From Chryseobacterium camelliae (lineage in GTDB: Bacteria; Bacteroidota; Bacteroidia; Flavobacteriales; Weeksellaceae), in assembly GCF_030818575.1 (NCBI RefSeq), contig NZ_JAUTAL010000001.1, positions 682,001 to 746,000 on the forward strand: a stretch of 64,000 nt of DNA, given 5' to 3'. Within the stretch, counting starts at the first letter, position 1. The number at the start of each line of letters is the position of its first letter. Made by a program: the position numbers and the translations under genes. The notes below the pieces were generated by a model that was not told the origin of the DNA, did not search any database, and saw nothing but the letters and a program-made list of their open reading frames with translations. Below, in pieces: positions 45,324 to 53,930 of the stretch.

Positions 45324-46274
45324 ATGAAAAAAATACTTGTTGTTACATTATTGATCCCGATGATTGCTTTTTCACAGAAGAAAGAGTCTTTAATGTATTT
45401 CAAAACTAAAGATTCTTTGGTGGGCGTTAAAAATTCAGCTGGTGAGGTTATTGTTCCCGCCCAGTTCAAGATTTTTTCATACCTGAAAAACGGGCAACCT
45501 GTTAAAGAGGAAACGATCTATTTTGACGGCCCGAAAAAGGATGAAGTACCTGAGAAAAATGCATGGGGATATGTCTATGATAGAAAAGGAAACTTCCTTT
45601 ACAGGCCTTTCTTTTATGATAACGGAGCAGATTATTTTTCTGAAGGGGTAAGAAGGTTCGTTAAGAACGGGAAAGTAGGTTTTGCAGACAGAAACGGAAA
45701 GATTGTCATACAGCCAGAACATGATTTCGTGTCGCCGTTCAGATATGGCTATGCCGCTTATTGTGACGGCTGTGACTGGGAAAAAACAGAAGAAGAGCAT
45801 AAAGCCATTGTAGGAGGAACCTGGGGAGTGATGAATTTTAAAGGAGAAACCGTACAGCCGGTTACTCAATCGGCAAAAACTGTGAAAGTAAACGGAAAAT
45901 ATTATCCCTATCCGTTTTCTTACACGGCAAAAGAAAAGCAAATGCTTCAGTTCTTCGAAAAGCAGAATAAAAAGCTTTCGGATATCTATTATGTAAATTA
46001 TGATGATAAATTATCCGGTACCGACAAAAAATTATCTTTTGAAATTGTAGAGCGTCCAAAAGAAAATTTTCCTTATTATCAGGTGAATGCTTATGACTAT
46101 TGGAAGACGGAAGCAGGATTGTCAGGCTTAATATTCCTGGTTTCGGAAGATGGTAAAAAAGTCTTTGCCTTGGATGACGATAATGAAAAAATTCCCTTTG
46201 AAAAATGGCTGAAAAATAAAAGGCAACAGGCTGAGAAATTTCAGAGGGACCATCCGAATAAGATGGTTAAATAA
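45324..46274 (+). CDS. Secreted WG-repeat protein
   Basis: A 316-residue protein with a signal peptide (MKKILVVTLLIPMIAFS). The N-terminal half contains WG-type beta repeats, for example WGYVYDRKGNFLYRPFF, then GKVGFADRNGKIVIQPEHDF near residue 115 and TWGVMNFKGETVQPV near residue 170. The C-terminal half (about 200-316) has no recognised domain. An in-frame extension to 45237 crosses the purB terminator, so ATG 45324 is chosen. The function is unknown; the protein is likely periplasmic or surface exposed. Confidence 0.8.
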   Translation: MKKILVVTLLIPMIAFSQKKESLMYFKTKDSLVGVKNSAGEVIVPAQFKIFSYLKNGQPVKEETIYFDGPKKDEVPEKNAWGYVYDRKGNFLYRPFFYDNGADYFSEGVRRFVKNGKVGFADRNGKIVIQPEHDFVSPFRYGYAAYCDGCDWEKTEEEHKAIVGGTWGVMNFKGETVQPVTQSAKTVKVNGKYYPYPFSYTAKEKQMLQFFEKQNKKLSDIYYVNYDDKLSGTDKKLSFEIVERPKENFPYYQVNAYDYWKTEAGLSGLIFLVSEDGKKVFALDDDNEKIPFEKWLKNKRQQAEKFQRDHPNKMVK

Positions 46275-46344
46275 TATAGTTCTGTAAGAAAGAAATCTGT
46301 GCAGAAATGTGATGTTAAATAGGACAAGCATTCCGCAGGAATAC

Positions 46345-46352
46345 TATCTTTG
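46345..46352 (+). promoter_or_regulatory. -7 box of purL
   Basis: TATCTTTG, 73 bases before the purL ATG, leaving a leader of about 65 nt. No riboswitch fold was recognised. Confidence 0.55.
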
Positions 46353-46425
46353 TGATCACAAAAAAACAAGGCACACGCTAAGTAAATTTGAAAATAAGTC
46401 TAATAATTATAATATCTGACATCTA

Positions 46426-49400
46426 ATGTCTCAAAACAAAAGAATTTTCGTAGAAAAAAGAGGAATTTTCGATGTGGAAAGTCCAAAAATTTTTGATGAA
46501 GTAAAAGCGGTGGTTCCATCCGTGAAAAGCGTAAAAGTATACAATGTTTACGATATCTTCGGATTGAATGACGGTGAATTTGAAAAAGTAGTCAACAGTA
46601 CTTTCGTAGATCCGGTTACAGACATCTTACACACAGAAAATCCTGCGCAGGGAATGCATTTCGCTATGGAATTTTTACCGGGCCAGTATGACCAGCGTGC
46701 AGATTCCGCTCAGCAATGTATTGCTTTGCTTACCGAAAATGAGAAATCCAAAGTGCGAAGCGGAAAACTGATCGAATTGGATGGGGTTTCGCAGGATGAA
46801 CTGTCTAAAATCAAGGATCTGCTCATCAATAAAGTGGAATCACAGGAAAAAGATCTGTCTATCCTGAATATTCCGGCAGAGGAAGCACCGTCAAAAGTGA
46901 TCACCCATGAAAATTTCATCAATTTCGATGAAGTACAGTTGGAAAACTTTTATAACAACCATGGTTTTGCCCTGGGATTGGACGATTTAAAATTCATTCA
47001 GGAGTATTTCAAATCTGAACATCGAAACCCTACGGAAACCGAACTGAAAGTTCTGGATACCTATTGGAGCGACCACTGCCGCCACACGACATTTGAAACA
47101 GAATTATCCAATATTGAATTTGAAGGACAGTTTAAACATACACTGGAAACCATTTTCAACGACTATATCGAAAAAAGAAAATTCTTAGGCCGCGAGCTGA
47201 AGCCAATTTCCTTAATGGATCTTGCTACGGTTTGCGCCAGATATTTCCATAAAACAGGCAACCTGGAAAACCTGGTGGTCTCCGATGAGATCAATGCCTG
47301 TACCATCCAGATTGAAGCTGAATACGACGGTAAAAAAGAGCCGTGGTATTTACTGTTTAAAAATGAGACCCATAATCACCCGACTGAAATTGAACCGTTC
47401 GGAGGCGCTTCAACCTGTCTTGGAGGGGCTATCCGGGATCCTTTGTCCGGGCGTTCTTTTGTATTCCAGGCGATGAGGTTAACCGGTGCTGCAAATGTGC
47501 TGGAACCGGTTGACAAGACCTTACCGGGGAAATTGCCTCAGAAAACCATTACCAGGCAGGCTGCCAACGGATATTCTTCTTACGGAAACCAGATCGGTCT
47601 GGCTACAACCATGGTTTCAGAAATATATGACGAAGGTTATAAAGCCAAAAGAATGGAAGTCGGCTTTGTTGCCGGTGCCGTTCCGGTAGACTGGGTAAGA
47701 CGTGAAAAGCCGGCTAACGGCGATTCTATTATCATTCTGGGAGGTGCTACGGGCCGTGATGGCGTTGGCGGTGCCAGCGGAAGTTCAAAAGAGCAGGATG
47801 AAACGTCGATCCATACCATGAGTTCTGAAGTACAGAAAGGAAATGCGGTTGAGGAACGTAAAATCCAGCGTTTATTCAGGAATCCTGAAGTAACGAAATT
47901 GATCAAGAAATCAAATGATTTTGGTGCGGGAGGGGTTTCCGTAGCCATCGGTGAAATTGCCGATTCACTGGAAGTAAACCTGGATGTCTTGCCTTTGAAA
48001 TATGAGGGATTGAACGGAACAGAGCTGGCCATTTCCGAATCTCAGGAGAGAATGGCTGTAGTGGTGGACCCTCAGGATAAAGAGGCTTTTATCAAATTCT
48101 GCGAAGCGGAAAATATTGTTGCTGTTGAAGTGGCTAAAGTGACAGATTCCGGAAGGATGCAGATGTTCTGGAAAGGCGATAAAATCGTTGATCTTTCAAG
48201 AGCATTTTTAGATACCAACGGCTGCTCCAAAACACAGGAGGTAAGAATTACCCATCTCGATGAAGTAAAAGAAGATACACAAGCATTCAGTGAAGAAAGC
48301 TTCCTCAAGATATTAGGCGATAAAAATGTCGCTTCCCAGAAAGGGTTGTTGGAAATGTTTGATTCCTCTATCGGAGCAACTACCGTAGCAATGCCTTTAG
48401 GAGGGAAATACCAGCAAACCCTGATGGAAGGAAGTGTTCAGACCCTTCCGGTTTTGGGTGCAAAAGATATTGAAACTGTTTCCCTGGCCAGCTGGGGCTT
48501 TGATGCAGACATTTCTAAACAGAACTCGTTATTAGGTGCTTCTTATGCCGTACTGGAAAGTGTAGCAAAAATTGTAGCGATGGGTGGTGATTATAAAAAT
48601 ATCAGGCTGAGCTTCCAGGAGTATTTTGAGAAATTGGGACAGAATCCTGAGAAATGGGGTAAACCTCTGGCTTCTTTATTAGGAGCATACGATGCACAGA
48701 TGAATTTTGGTCTGGCAGCTATCGGAGGAAAAGATTCCATGAGCGGAACCTACCAGGACCTGAATGTTCCTCCTACATTGATTTCATTTGCCTGTGCCAA
48801 TGGAGAGAAGAAAAATATCATTTCTCCTGAATTTAAAAAGGCAGGCAATAAAATTTATTTGTTTAGCCATAAGTCACAGGAAAACGGACTGCCGGATTAC
48901 AATGCTCTGAAAGCTGTTTTTGAATTTGTTTTTGAAAATATCAGAGCCGGAAAAATCGTCTCCGTAAAAACGGTAAAAGAAGGCGGAGTAGCAGTGGCTT
49001 TAGCAAAAATGAGCTTTGGAAACCGCTTAGGTGCAGAAGTTACAGCTGACGAAAATGTATTACTGGCTAAAAATATCGGAAGCCTGATCATTGAAGCCAC
49101 GGAAGAATTAGGCTTTGCAGACTTAAAGCTTATCGGAGCTGTTAATGATTCGAAAAATCTCAAAATCAACGATTCCGAATTTGCCATTGAAAAATTACTG
49201 GCCGCCAATACCCATACTTTTGAAAACCTTTTCCCGACTGCTGAAAAGGAAAAGATAACGGTTGAGCTGGACGGAAAACTAAATTCAGTCAATCCGAGGA
49301 ATATAACCATTAAAAAGCATGGGATCGTGCAGCCAAAAGTATTCGCTCCGGTATTCCCGGGAACCAACTGCGAGTATGATACGCTGAACGCATTTGCAAA

Positions 49401-50121
49401 AGAAGGGGCGGCCGTAAGCAGCCTGCCTCTGATCAATATCAATCACCAGCTGCTGGAAGAGAGTATTGATGCCTGGGTAGAAGAGATCAGGACATCACAG
49501 ATTTTAGCATTCTCAGGTGGTTTCTCTGCCGGTGACGAACCGGATGGATCAGCAAAATTCATCGTGAATGTGCTGAAAAACGAAAAAATGAAGAATGCGG
49601 TTCACGAACTGTTGGACAGAGACGGGATGATCATCGGAATCTGCAATGGGTTCCAGGCATTGGTGAAATCAGGATTGCTGCCTTACGGAAGGATCAAGGA
49701 TCTGGATGAAAATTCTCCTACATTAGCGCATAATGCTATCAGAAGGCATATTTCCCAGATGGTCAACGTAAGGGTGGTGAATGATGAATCGCCTTGGCTG
49801 AAAGGAATGAAAGACCAGGTGTTCACAATCCCTATTTCCCACGGAGAAGGCCGTTTCATGGCATCGGAATCAGAAATTCAGAAGCTGTACGAAAATGGAC
49901 AGATTGCTACTCAGTACCTTGATCTTGAAGGGAATATTGCCCACGGAATGCCGTTCAACCCAAATAATTCATTATTCGGAATCGAGGGGATCACGAGCCC
50001 GGATGGAAAAATCTTCGGAAGGATGGGACACCCGGAACGTTTCGCAGAAGGACTGATGAAAAATATTCCTACCGCAAACTACCATAACATATTCAGAAAT
50101 GGAGTGGAATACTTCAAATAA
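46426..50121 (+). CDS. purL: Phosphoribosylformylglycinamidine synthase
   Basis: A 1231-residue large-type FGAM synthase, the fourth purine step, with synthetase and glutaminase parts in one chain. Seen: the linker/FGAR-AT motif YWSDHCRHTTF near residue 210, FKNETHNHPTEIEPFGGAST near residue 310, GRDGVGGASGSS, GGKDSMSGTY near residue 768, and a C-terminal class I glutaminase domain with FPGTNCEYD near 985, nucleophile-bearing MIIGICNGFQAL (Cys about 1070) and SHGEGRFM. Full length. It is followed by a small toxin-antitoxin-like pair. Confidence 0.97.
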   Translation: MSQNKRIFVEKRGIFDVESPKIFDEVKAVVPSVKSVKVYNVYDIFGLNDGEFEKVVNSTFVDPVTDILHTENPAQGMHFAMEFLPGQYDQRADSAQQCIALLTENEKSKVRSGKLIELDGVSQDELSKIKDLLINKVESQEKDLSILNIPAEEAPSKVITHENFINFDEVQLENFYNNHGFALGLDDLKFIQEYFKSEHRNPTETELKVLDTYWSDHCRHTTFETELSNIEFEGQFKHTLETIFNDYIEKRKFLGRELKPISLMDLATVCARYFHKTGNLENLVVSDEINACTIQIEAEYDGKKEPWYLLFKNETHNHPTEIEPFGGASTCLGGAIRDPLSGRSFVFQAMRLTGAANVLEPVDKTLPGKLPQKTITRQAANGYSSYGNQIGLATTMVSEIYDEGYKAKRMEVGFVAGAVPVDWVRREKPANGDSIIILGGATGRDGVGGASGSSKEQDETSIHTMSSEVQKGNAVEERKIQRLFRNPEVTKLIKKSNDFGAGGVSVAIGEIADSLEVNLDVLPLKYEGLNGTELAISESQERMAVVVDPQDKEAFIKFCEAENIVAVEVAKVTDSGRMQMFWKGDKIVDLSRAFLDTNGCSKTQEVRITHLDEVKEDTQAFSEESFLKILGDKNVASQKGLLEMFDSSIGATTVAMPLGGKYQQTLMEGSVQTLPVLGAKDIETVSLASWGFDADISKQNSLLGASYAVLESVAKIVAMGGDYKNIRLSFQEYFEKLGQNPEKWGKPLASLLGAYDAQMNFGLAAIGGKDSMSGTYQDLNVPPTLISFACANGEKKNIISPEFKKAGNKIYLFSHKSQENGLPDYNALKAVFEFVFENIRAGKIVSVKTVKEGGVAVALAKMSFGNRLGAEVTADENVLLAKNIGSLIIEATEELGFADLKLIGAVNDSKNLKINDSEFAIEKLLAANTHTFENLFPTAEKEKITVELDGKLNSVNPRNITIKKHGIVQPKVFAPVFPGTNCEYDTLNAFAKEGAAVSSLPLININHQLLEESIDAWVEEIRTSQILAFSGGFSAGDEPDGSAKFIVNVLKNEKMKNAVHELLDRDGMIIGICNGFQALVKSGLLPYGRIKDLDENSPTLAHNAIRRHISQMVNVRVVNDESPWLKGMKDQVFTIPISHGEGRFMASESEIQKLYENGQIATQYLDLEGNIAHGMPFNPNNSLFGIEGITSPDGKIFGRMGHPERFAEGLMKNIPTANYHNIFRNGVEYFK

Positions 50122-50128
50122 ATTTTTA

Positions 50129-50136
50129 TAAATTTG
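50129..50136 (+). promoter_or_regulatory. -7 box of the toxin-antitoxin-like pair
   Basis: TAAATTTG, 21 bases before the ATG at 50158 and only 7 after the purL stop, so the pair can be transcribed on its own. Confidence 0.45.
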
Positions 50137-50157
50137 TTAGCATAAGCCAGCCAAAAT

Positions 50158-50379
50158 ATGAACGTTTCAGGAATAAAAATTGAAAAAAACTCAAATGGGA
50201 CATTGAAAACTGTCACTTTTGACTTAGAAAAATATGGCAAAATTTTACAGCCTATTTTAGAAGATCTCGGAGTAGTGGAAGATAGCCGCCTCCAAAAAAA
50301 GTTTTATTCTTTAGATGAAGCAAAAGCTGAAACAAAAAGACGTTTAACTGAGCTATGCAGGAAAGACAAGCTGTTGTAA
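50158..50379 (+). CDS. Putative antitoxin
   Basis: A 73-residue protein of no firmly recognised family. It has a strand-rich start (GIKIEKNSNGTLKTVTFDLE), then KYGKILQPILEDLGVVED, and a charged C-terminal helix rich in K, E and R. The size, the position directly before an overlapping small gene and the charge pattern are those of an antitoxin of a type II pair. It overlaps the next gene by 25 bases. The assignment rests on arrangement more than on sequence. Confidence 0.6.
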   Translation: MNVSGIKIEKNSNGTLKTVTFDLEKYGKILQPILEDLGVVEDSRLQKKFYSLDEAKAETKRRLTELCRKDKLL

Positions 50380-50687
50380 TTAGTGAAGATGTTTTAGATT
50401 ATTTGGCTGAACTTTCATATGTCTTATTTAAGAATGGTTATTTTGACTACTTTGAAAATGCTTTAAATTATGTAGATGATATTTACAACGATATATTTAG
50501 ATATATTTATATTGCAAAGCGAATTAAAGTACATGCAAAGCACAGGGATTTTGGAGATTTCTATTTTGTAATAAAAACAAATAGGCGTACCGCTTGGCAT
50601 ATCTACTTTATTGAGAAAGACAAGATTTATTATATCACCAAAATCTTAAATAATCATTTGGAAACTGCAAGATTCCTGAATATGTAG
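50355..50687 (+). CDS. Putative RelE/ParE-type toxin
   Basis: A 110-residue protein. The C-terminal half (FVIKTNRRTAWHIYFIEKDK, then IYYITKILNNHLETARFLNM) has the arrangement of a RelE/ParE fold: beta strands rich in aromatic residues ending in a T/I-K-ILNNH pattern seen in ParE-like toxins. The N-terminal part is helical (EDVLDYLAELSYVLFKNGYF). It starts inside the preceding gene (25-base overlap), typical of antitoxin-toxin translational coupling. Whether it is a toxin, and its target, remain inference. Confidence 0.6.
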   Translation: MQERQAVVISEDVLDYLAELSYVLFKNGYFDYFENALNYVDDIYNDIFRYIYIAKRIKVHAKHRDFGDFYFVIKTNRRTAWHIYFIEKDKIYYITKILNNHLETARFLNM

Positions 50688-50742
50688 ATAAAACTGAATC
50701 AATGTTATTTTATTAGTTTATTTGAAACTAGCTTATAAATAA

Positions 50743-51150
50743 ATGAATCAAGAAATGAATAAACAAAAAATGACTGTCATCCATGGCAGTCATTTTTCTG
50801 ATCTGCCGGGATTTTATCGAGAAGCCTCAAAGGTTTTCATGAAGGATACCGGTTGGGAAATGGGTACCCTGGATGGTTTTGACGACATTCTGTACGGAGG
50901 TTTTGGTGTTTTTGAGAACGGTGAGCATGTGACTGTTATCTGGAAAGATGCCCGGAAGTCACAATATGATCTGGGTCTGGAAGCCACAAAAGCGTTTTAC
51001 GAATATAAGGTTCGTCAGGGAAAGCCCTTTAATACACAGCTTATCCAGCAAAAACTGGATGACCTGATGAACGGAAAAGGACAGACCCTGTTTGAAATTC
51101 TTGTTGAAATTATAGAATCCCATAAAAATATTACCTTAATTTTAGACTGA
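50743..51150 (+). CDS. Barstar-like ribonuclease inhibitor
   Basis: A 135-residue soluble protein that resembles barstar, the inhibitor of barnase-type ribonucleases. Seen: MTVIHGSHFSDLPGFYREAS near the start and GWEMGTLDGFDDILYGGFG, the barstar pattern of an acidic helix followed by a D.(W/F)D.L.GG loop, then a VTVIWKDARKSQYDLG strand-helix and the terminal LVEIIESHKNITLIL. Several ATGs near the start are possible. It lies 55 bases after the toxin-like gene and no RNase toxin gene is visible nearby, so it looks like an orphan immunity gene. Confidence 0.7.
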   Translation: MNQEMNKQKMTVIHGSHFSDLPGFYREASKVFMKDTGWEMGTLDGFDDILYGGFGVFENGEHVTVIWKDARKSQYDLGLEATKAFYEYKVRQGKPFNTQLIQQKLDDLMNGKGQTLFEILVEIIESHKNITLILD

Positions 51151-51154
51151 AAAC

Positions 51155-51173
51155 AGCAAATATGCTATTTGCT
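51155..51173 (+). repeat. Short perfect hairpin after the barstar-like gene
   Basis: AGCAAAT and ATTTGCT around a five-base loop, 4 bases after the barstar stop and without a T run. It lies upstream of the preferred SGNH start. Confidence 0.45.
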
Positions 51174-51227
51174 AATGCTGGTGAAATGAGCATCAGAAAG
51201 GTACCAAAGTATAAAAAACTTACATTC

Positions 51228-51854
51228 ATGAAGAAAATGAGATATGGACTGTTCTTCGGGGACAGCATTACCTACGGGGAATACGACGGCGTATTCGGAG
51301 GTTGGGTAGATATTGTAAAAAGATATGCCTTACAGAAATATAACGAAGGAAGTCATGAACTGATCCTGTTCAATCTGGGAATTGGCGGTGAAACTACCGA
51401 AGGCCTCTTAAGAAGGATTTCTCCTGAAATGGAAGCCAGGAATGCTGCAGACGGTAATATTGTTTTTATAGGTTACGGTGCCAATGACCTGGTCATAAAA
51501 GATGGCATTCAGCTGGTAGATGCAGAACTATTTGAACAGAATGTAGTATCTGCCGTTCAGCATGCCAGACGTTACACCGAGGATATTTATCTCATAAGCA
51601 TTCTTCCGATTTCAAAATTTGTGGATGGAGTAGTTGTCGCTTCGGGAAAGCAGCGAACAAATGGTGACGTAATAAGATACAACAGCATCTTAAAAAATAT
51701 AGCTTGTGAACTCAATCTCAGCTACCTGGATTTCCATTCTGCATTTGAACAGGACAGGGAATTACTGCTTTCCGCAGACGGAGTCCATCCCAATGAAAAG
51801 GGGTACGGAATGATGGCGGAAATCGCTATTCCGGTCATTGAACAGTATCTTTGA
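51228..51854 (+). CDS. SGNH/GDSL family hydrolase
   Basis: A 208-residue esterase-like protein. The nucleophile is in YGLFFGDSITYG (Ser about residue 13), block II GIGGETTEG near residue 50, block III FIGYGANDL near residue 85, and the catalytic Asp/His in LLSADGVHPNEKGYG near residue 190. No signal peptide, so it is probably cytoplasmic. An upstream in-frame start at 51162 would fall inside a hairpin and give a non-conserved extension; ATG 51228 fits the family better. It converges with dgkA. Confidence 0.85.
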   Translation: MKKMRYGLFFGDSITYGEYDGVFGGWVDIVKRYALQKYNEGSHELILFNLGIGGETTEGLLRRISPEMEARNAADGNIVFIGYGANDLVIKDGIQLVDAELFEQNVVSAVQHARRYTEDIYLISILPISKFVDGVVVASGKQRTNGDVIRYNSILKNIACELNLSYLDFHSAFEQDRELLLSADGVHPNEKGYGMMAEIAIPVIEQYL

Positions 51855-51921
51855 GGAGGATTCGCTTTACGGTGATTACGTGATTATGATCTGGCTTCGC
51901 AGAAATGAATCGTTTAAAGAA

Positions 51922-52281
51922 TTATATGGGCAAAATATATTTTCCATAGACCATAATTCCGACAAGTACGGAAGCTATGGCCATCAGAAGCACGGCGCCT
52001 GCCGAGACATCTTTGATAAATCCGATTCTCTTGTCGAATTCAGGATGTACCACGTCACAGATCTTTTCAATTGATGTATTGAACATTTCAGCAGCCAGAA
52101 CAGCGAAAGATACCAGGAGGATGAGGGCAGTATCGAAGTATGACAGGTGGAAATAAAAAATCAGCACGATATTCAGGACGAAAGCAAAAAGCTCAATCTT
52201 GAAATTCCGTTCACTTTTCACCATCAGGAAAATACCCCGGAAAGCATTCAGAAAACTTTTATGAACAGGAGGTTTTCGCAT
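51922..52281 (-). CDS. dgkA: Diacylglycerol kinase family membrane protein
   Basis: A 119-residue protein with an N-terminal amphipathic region (SFLNAFRGIFLMVKSERNFKI) and three hydrophobic helices near residues 30-50, 53-70 and 90-112. The catalytic-metal motif AEMFNTSIEKICD (residues about 63-75) is the hallmark of the prokaryotic DgkA/undecaprenol kinase family, which phosphorylates diacylglycerol or undecaprenol. Which of the two is the substrate cannot be told. Confidence 0.9.
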   Translation of the reverse strand: MRKPPVHKSFLNAFRGIFLMVKSERNFKIELFAFVLNIVLIFYFHLSYFDTALILLVSFAVLAAEMFNTSIEKICDVVHPEFDKRIGFIKDVSAGAVLLMAIASVLVGIMVYGKYILPI

Positions 52282-52297
52282 GGTAAAATATTATGCA

Positions 52298-52305
52298 CAA
52301 ATATA
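52298..52305 (-). promoter_or_regulatory. -7 box of dgkA
   Basis: On the minus strand TATATTTG, 16 bases before the ATG. Confidence 0.5.
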
Positions 52306-52493
52306 ACCAAATCACCAGAAATAATGCTTATATTTATTCACCGGACATTTCAGAGAAGACGATGCGAGTAAATGCAGTGTTTGTGCAGCATTGGGAGAGA
52401 TCCGGATTCCGGGGGCGAAAACAGCACTGAATTTTCTTTTGATAGTTGTTAATAACTCTCAGGATTATTTTTTTTAATCTGTTTTCTATTTAT

Positions 52494-52501
52494 TATATTT
52501 G
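52494..52501 (+). promoter_or_regulatory. -7 box of dnaN
   Basis: TATATTTG, 21 bases before the dnaN ATG. No dnaA-box cluster was recognised in the 240 bases between dgkA and dnaN, so this does not look like the replication origin. Confidence 0.5.
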
Positions 52502-52522
52502 TAAAAATTTATTTTTAAATCT

Positions 52523-53653
52523 ATGAAATTTATTATTTCAAGTGGTGAACTTCAGAAGGCTTTACAAACTGTAAGTGGCGTAATATCAAGTTCTCAGTCG
52601 AGACCGATTTTAGAAAACTATCTTTTTGAATTAGACGGAAACAACGTTACCATTACAGCATCTGATGGCGAAACGACTCTGGTGACTTCCCTTGAGGTAA
52701 GGTCTGATGATTCGGGTAAATTTGCCGTTCCGGCCAAAATCTTTCAGGATTTTATCAAGACCTATGGCGAGCAGCCGCTTACGCTGTCTGTGAAAGACAA
52801 TGCGGAAGGTACCGGGAGCCAGCTTGAAATTTTAGATGAAAAAGACAACTTTGCCGTAGCACTGGACAATGCAGATGATTATCCGGAACTTCCGGAATTC
52901 GATGCCTCACAAAGCGTTACCATGTCGGCCGGAGTTTTATCTGAAGCATTAACCAACACACTTTTTGCTACCAGCAACGATTCACTTCGTCCTGTGATGA
53001 CTGGTGTATTGTTCCAGTTCGGAGAAAACGAGACGAACTTTGTCTCCACAGATTCCCACAGGCTGGTCGTGTACAAAAGAATAGACCTGATGAATGCCGA
53101 ACCTATGGAATTCATCATGCCGAAAAAACCGCTTAATATCTTCAAAAATATTCTTGCCAGTTCAAATGATGATGTAACCATTGACTTTAATGAGAATATG
53201 GCCAGGTTTACTTTCGGAAAACATACCTGGATCTGCAGGCTGATCGACGGAAAATACCCTAACTATACTGCGGTAATTCCAAAAGAAAACCCGAATGTGC
53301 TGACAATCAACAGGAACCTTCTGCTGGGAGCTATTAAAAGAGCGTCCATTATGTCTAATAAATCTACCAACCAGGTAAGATTCAAGCTTTCAGGCAACAT
53401 CCTTCACCTTCATGCGGAAGATACAGAATATGCTAACAAAGCGGATATGCAGATCCCTTGTGATTACAATGGGGAGGATATCAATATCGGATTCAGCTCT
53501 AAGTTTTTAACAGAGATGTTAACCATCCTGGGTTCGGATGATATTACGATGAAAATGTCCCAGCCTAACAGACCGGGAATCATTGAACCTCTTGACGGTC
53601 TCGAAGAAAACGAAAATATCCTGATGTTATCTATGCCGGTAATCGGATTATAA
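52523..53653 (+). CDS. dnaN: DNA polymerase III subunit beta (sliding clamp)
   Basis: A 376-residue clamp of three similar domains of about 125 residues. Recognised stretches: VSGVISSSQSRPILENYLFE near residue 18, ASDGETTLVTSLEV near 52, NDSLRPVMTGVLFQF near 152, FVSTDSHRLVVYKR near 173 and the terminal MLSMPVIGL. Here dnaN is not beside dnaA, recF or gyrB, as is usual in Flavobacteria. Confidence 0.96.
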   Translation: MKFIISSGELQKALQTVSGVISSSQSRPILENYLFELDGNNVTITASDGETTLVTSLEVRSDDSGKFAVPAKIFQDFIKTYGEQPLTLSVKDNAEGTGSQLEILDEKDNFAVALDNADDYPELPEFDASQSVTMSAGVLSEALTNTLFATSNDSLRPVMTGVLFQFGENETNFVSTDSHRLVVYKRIDLMNAEPMEFIMPKKPLNIFKNILASSNDDVTIDFNENMARFTFGKHTWICRLIDGKYPNYTAVIPKENPNVLTINRNLLLGAIKRASIMSNKSTNQVRFKLSGNILHLHAEDTEYANKADMQIPCDYNGEDINIGFSSKFLTEMLTILGSDDITMKMSQPNRPGIIEPLDGLEENENILMLSMPVIGL

Positions 53654-53675
53654 TAATACTCAGTATTACAATATC

Positions 53676-53705
53676 AGGGGCTTTGATTTCAAGGCCTCTT
53701 TTTTT
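53676..53705 (+). terminator. Terminator of dnaN
   Basis: A 9-bp stem with two G-U pairs (53676-53684 with 53691-53699), followed by a T run. Confidence 0.8.
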
Positions 53706-53930
53706 ATGTACAAGTGTACGAAAAGATTAATGGATATATGCCTGCAAGGCTATAAAATACTACTGTTTCATTTTGTTTTCCGGCAGGAAAATCTCTACAA
53801 AAGCAATATTCATGACCTGAAACACTTGGATAAATTTCGCTGTTTCTCAAAAAAACACGACATTTGTAGGCGGAAAATGCCTGCTGGTATCGGTACAAAA
53901 TTCAAACAAAAAATTTTCAAAATATAAAAA

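Noticed and set aside
52282..52522. Possible replication origin before dnaN.
   Set aside because: No cluster of DnaA boxes or AT-rich repeats was seen, and dnaA is not adjacent.
53706..53927. A 73-codon open frame between dnaN and pheT.
   Set aside because: It starts in the T run of the dnaN terminator and has no recognisable features.
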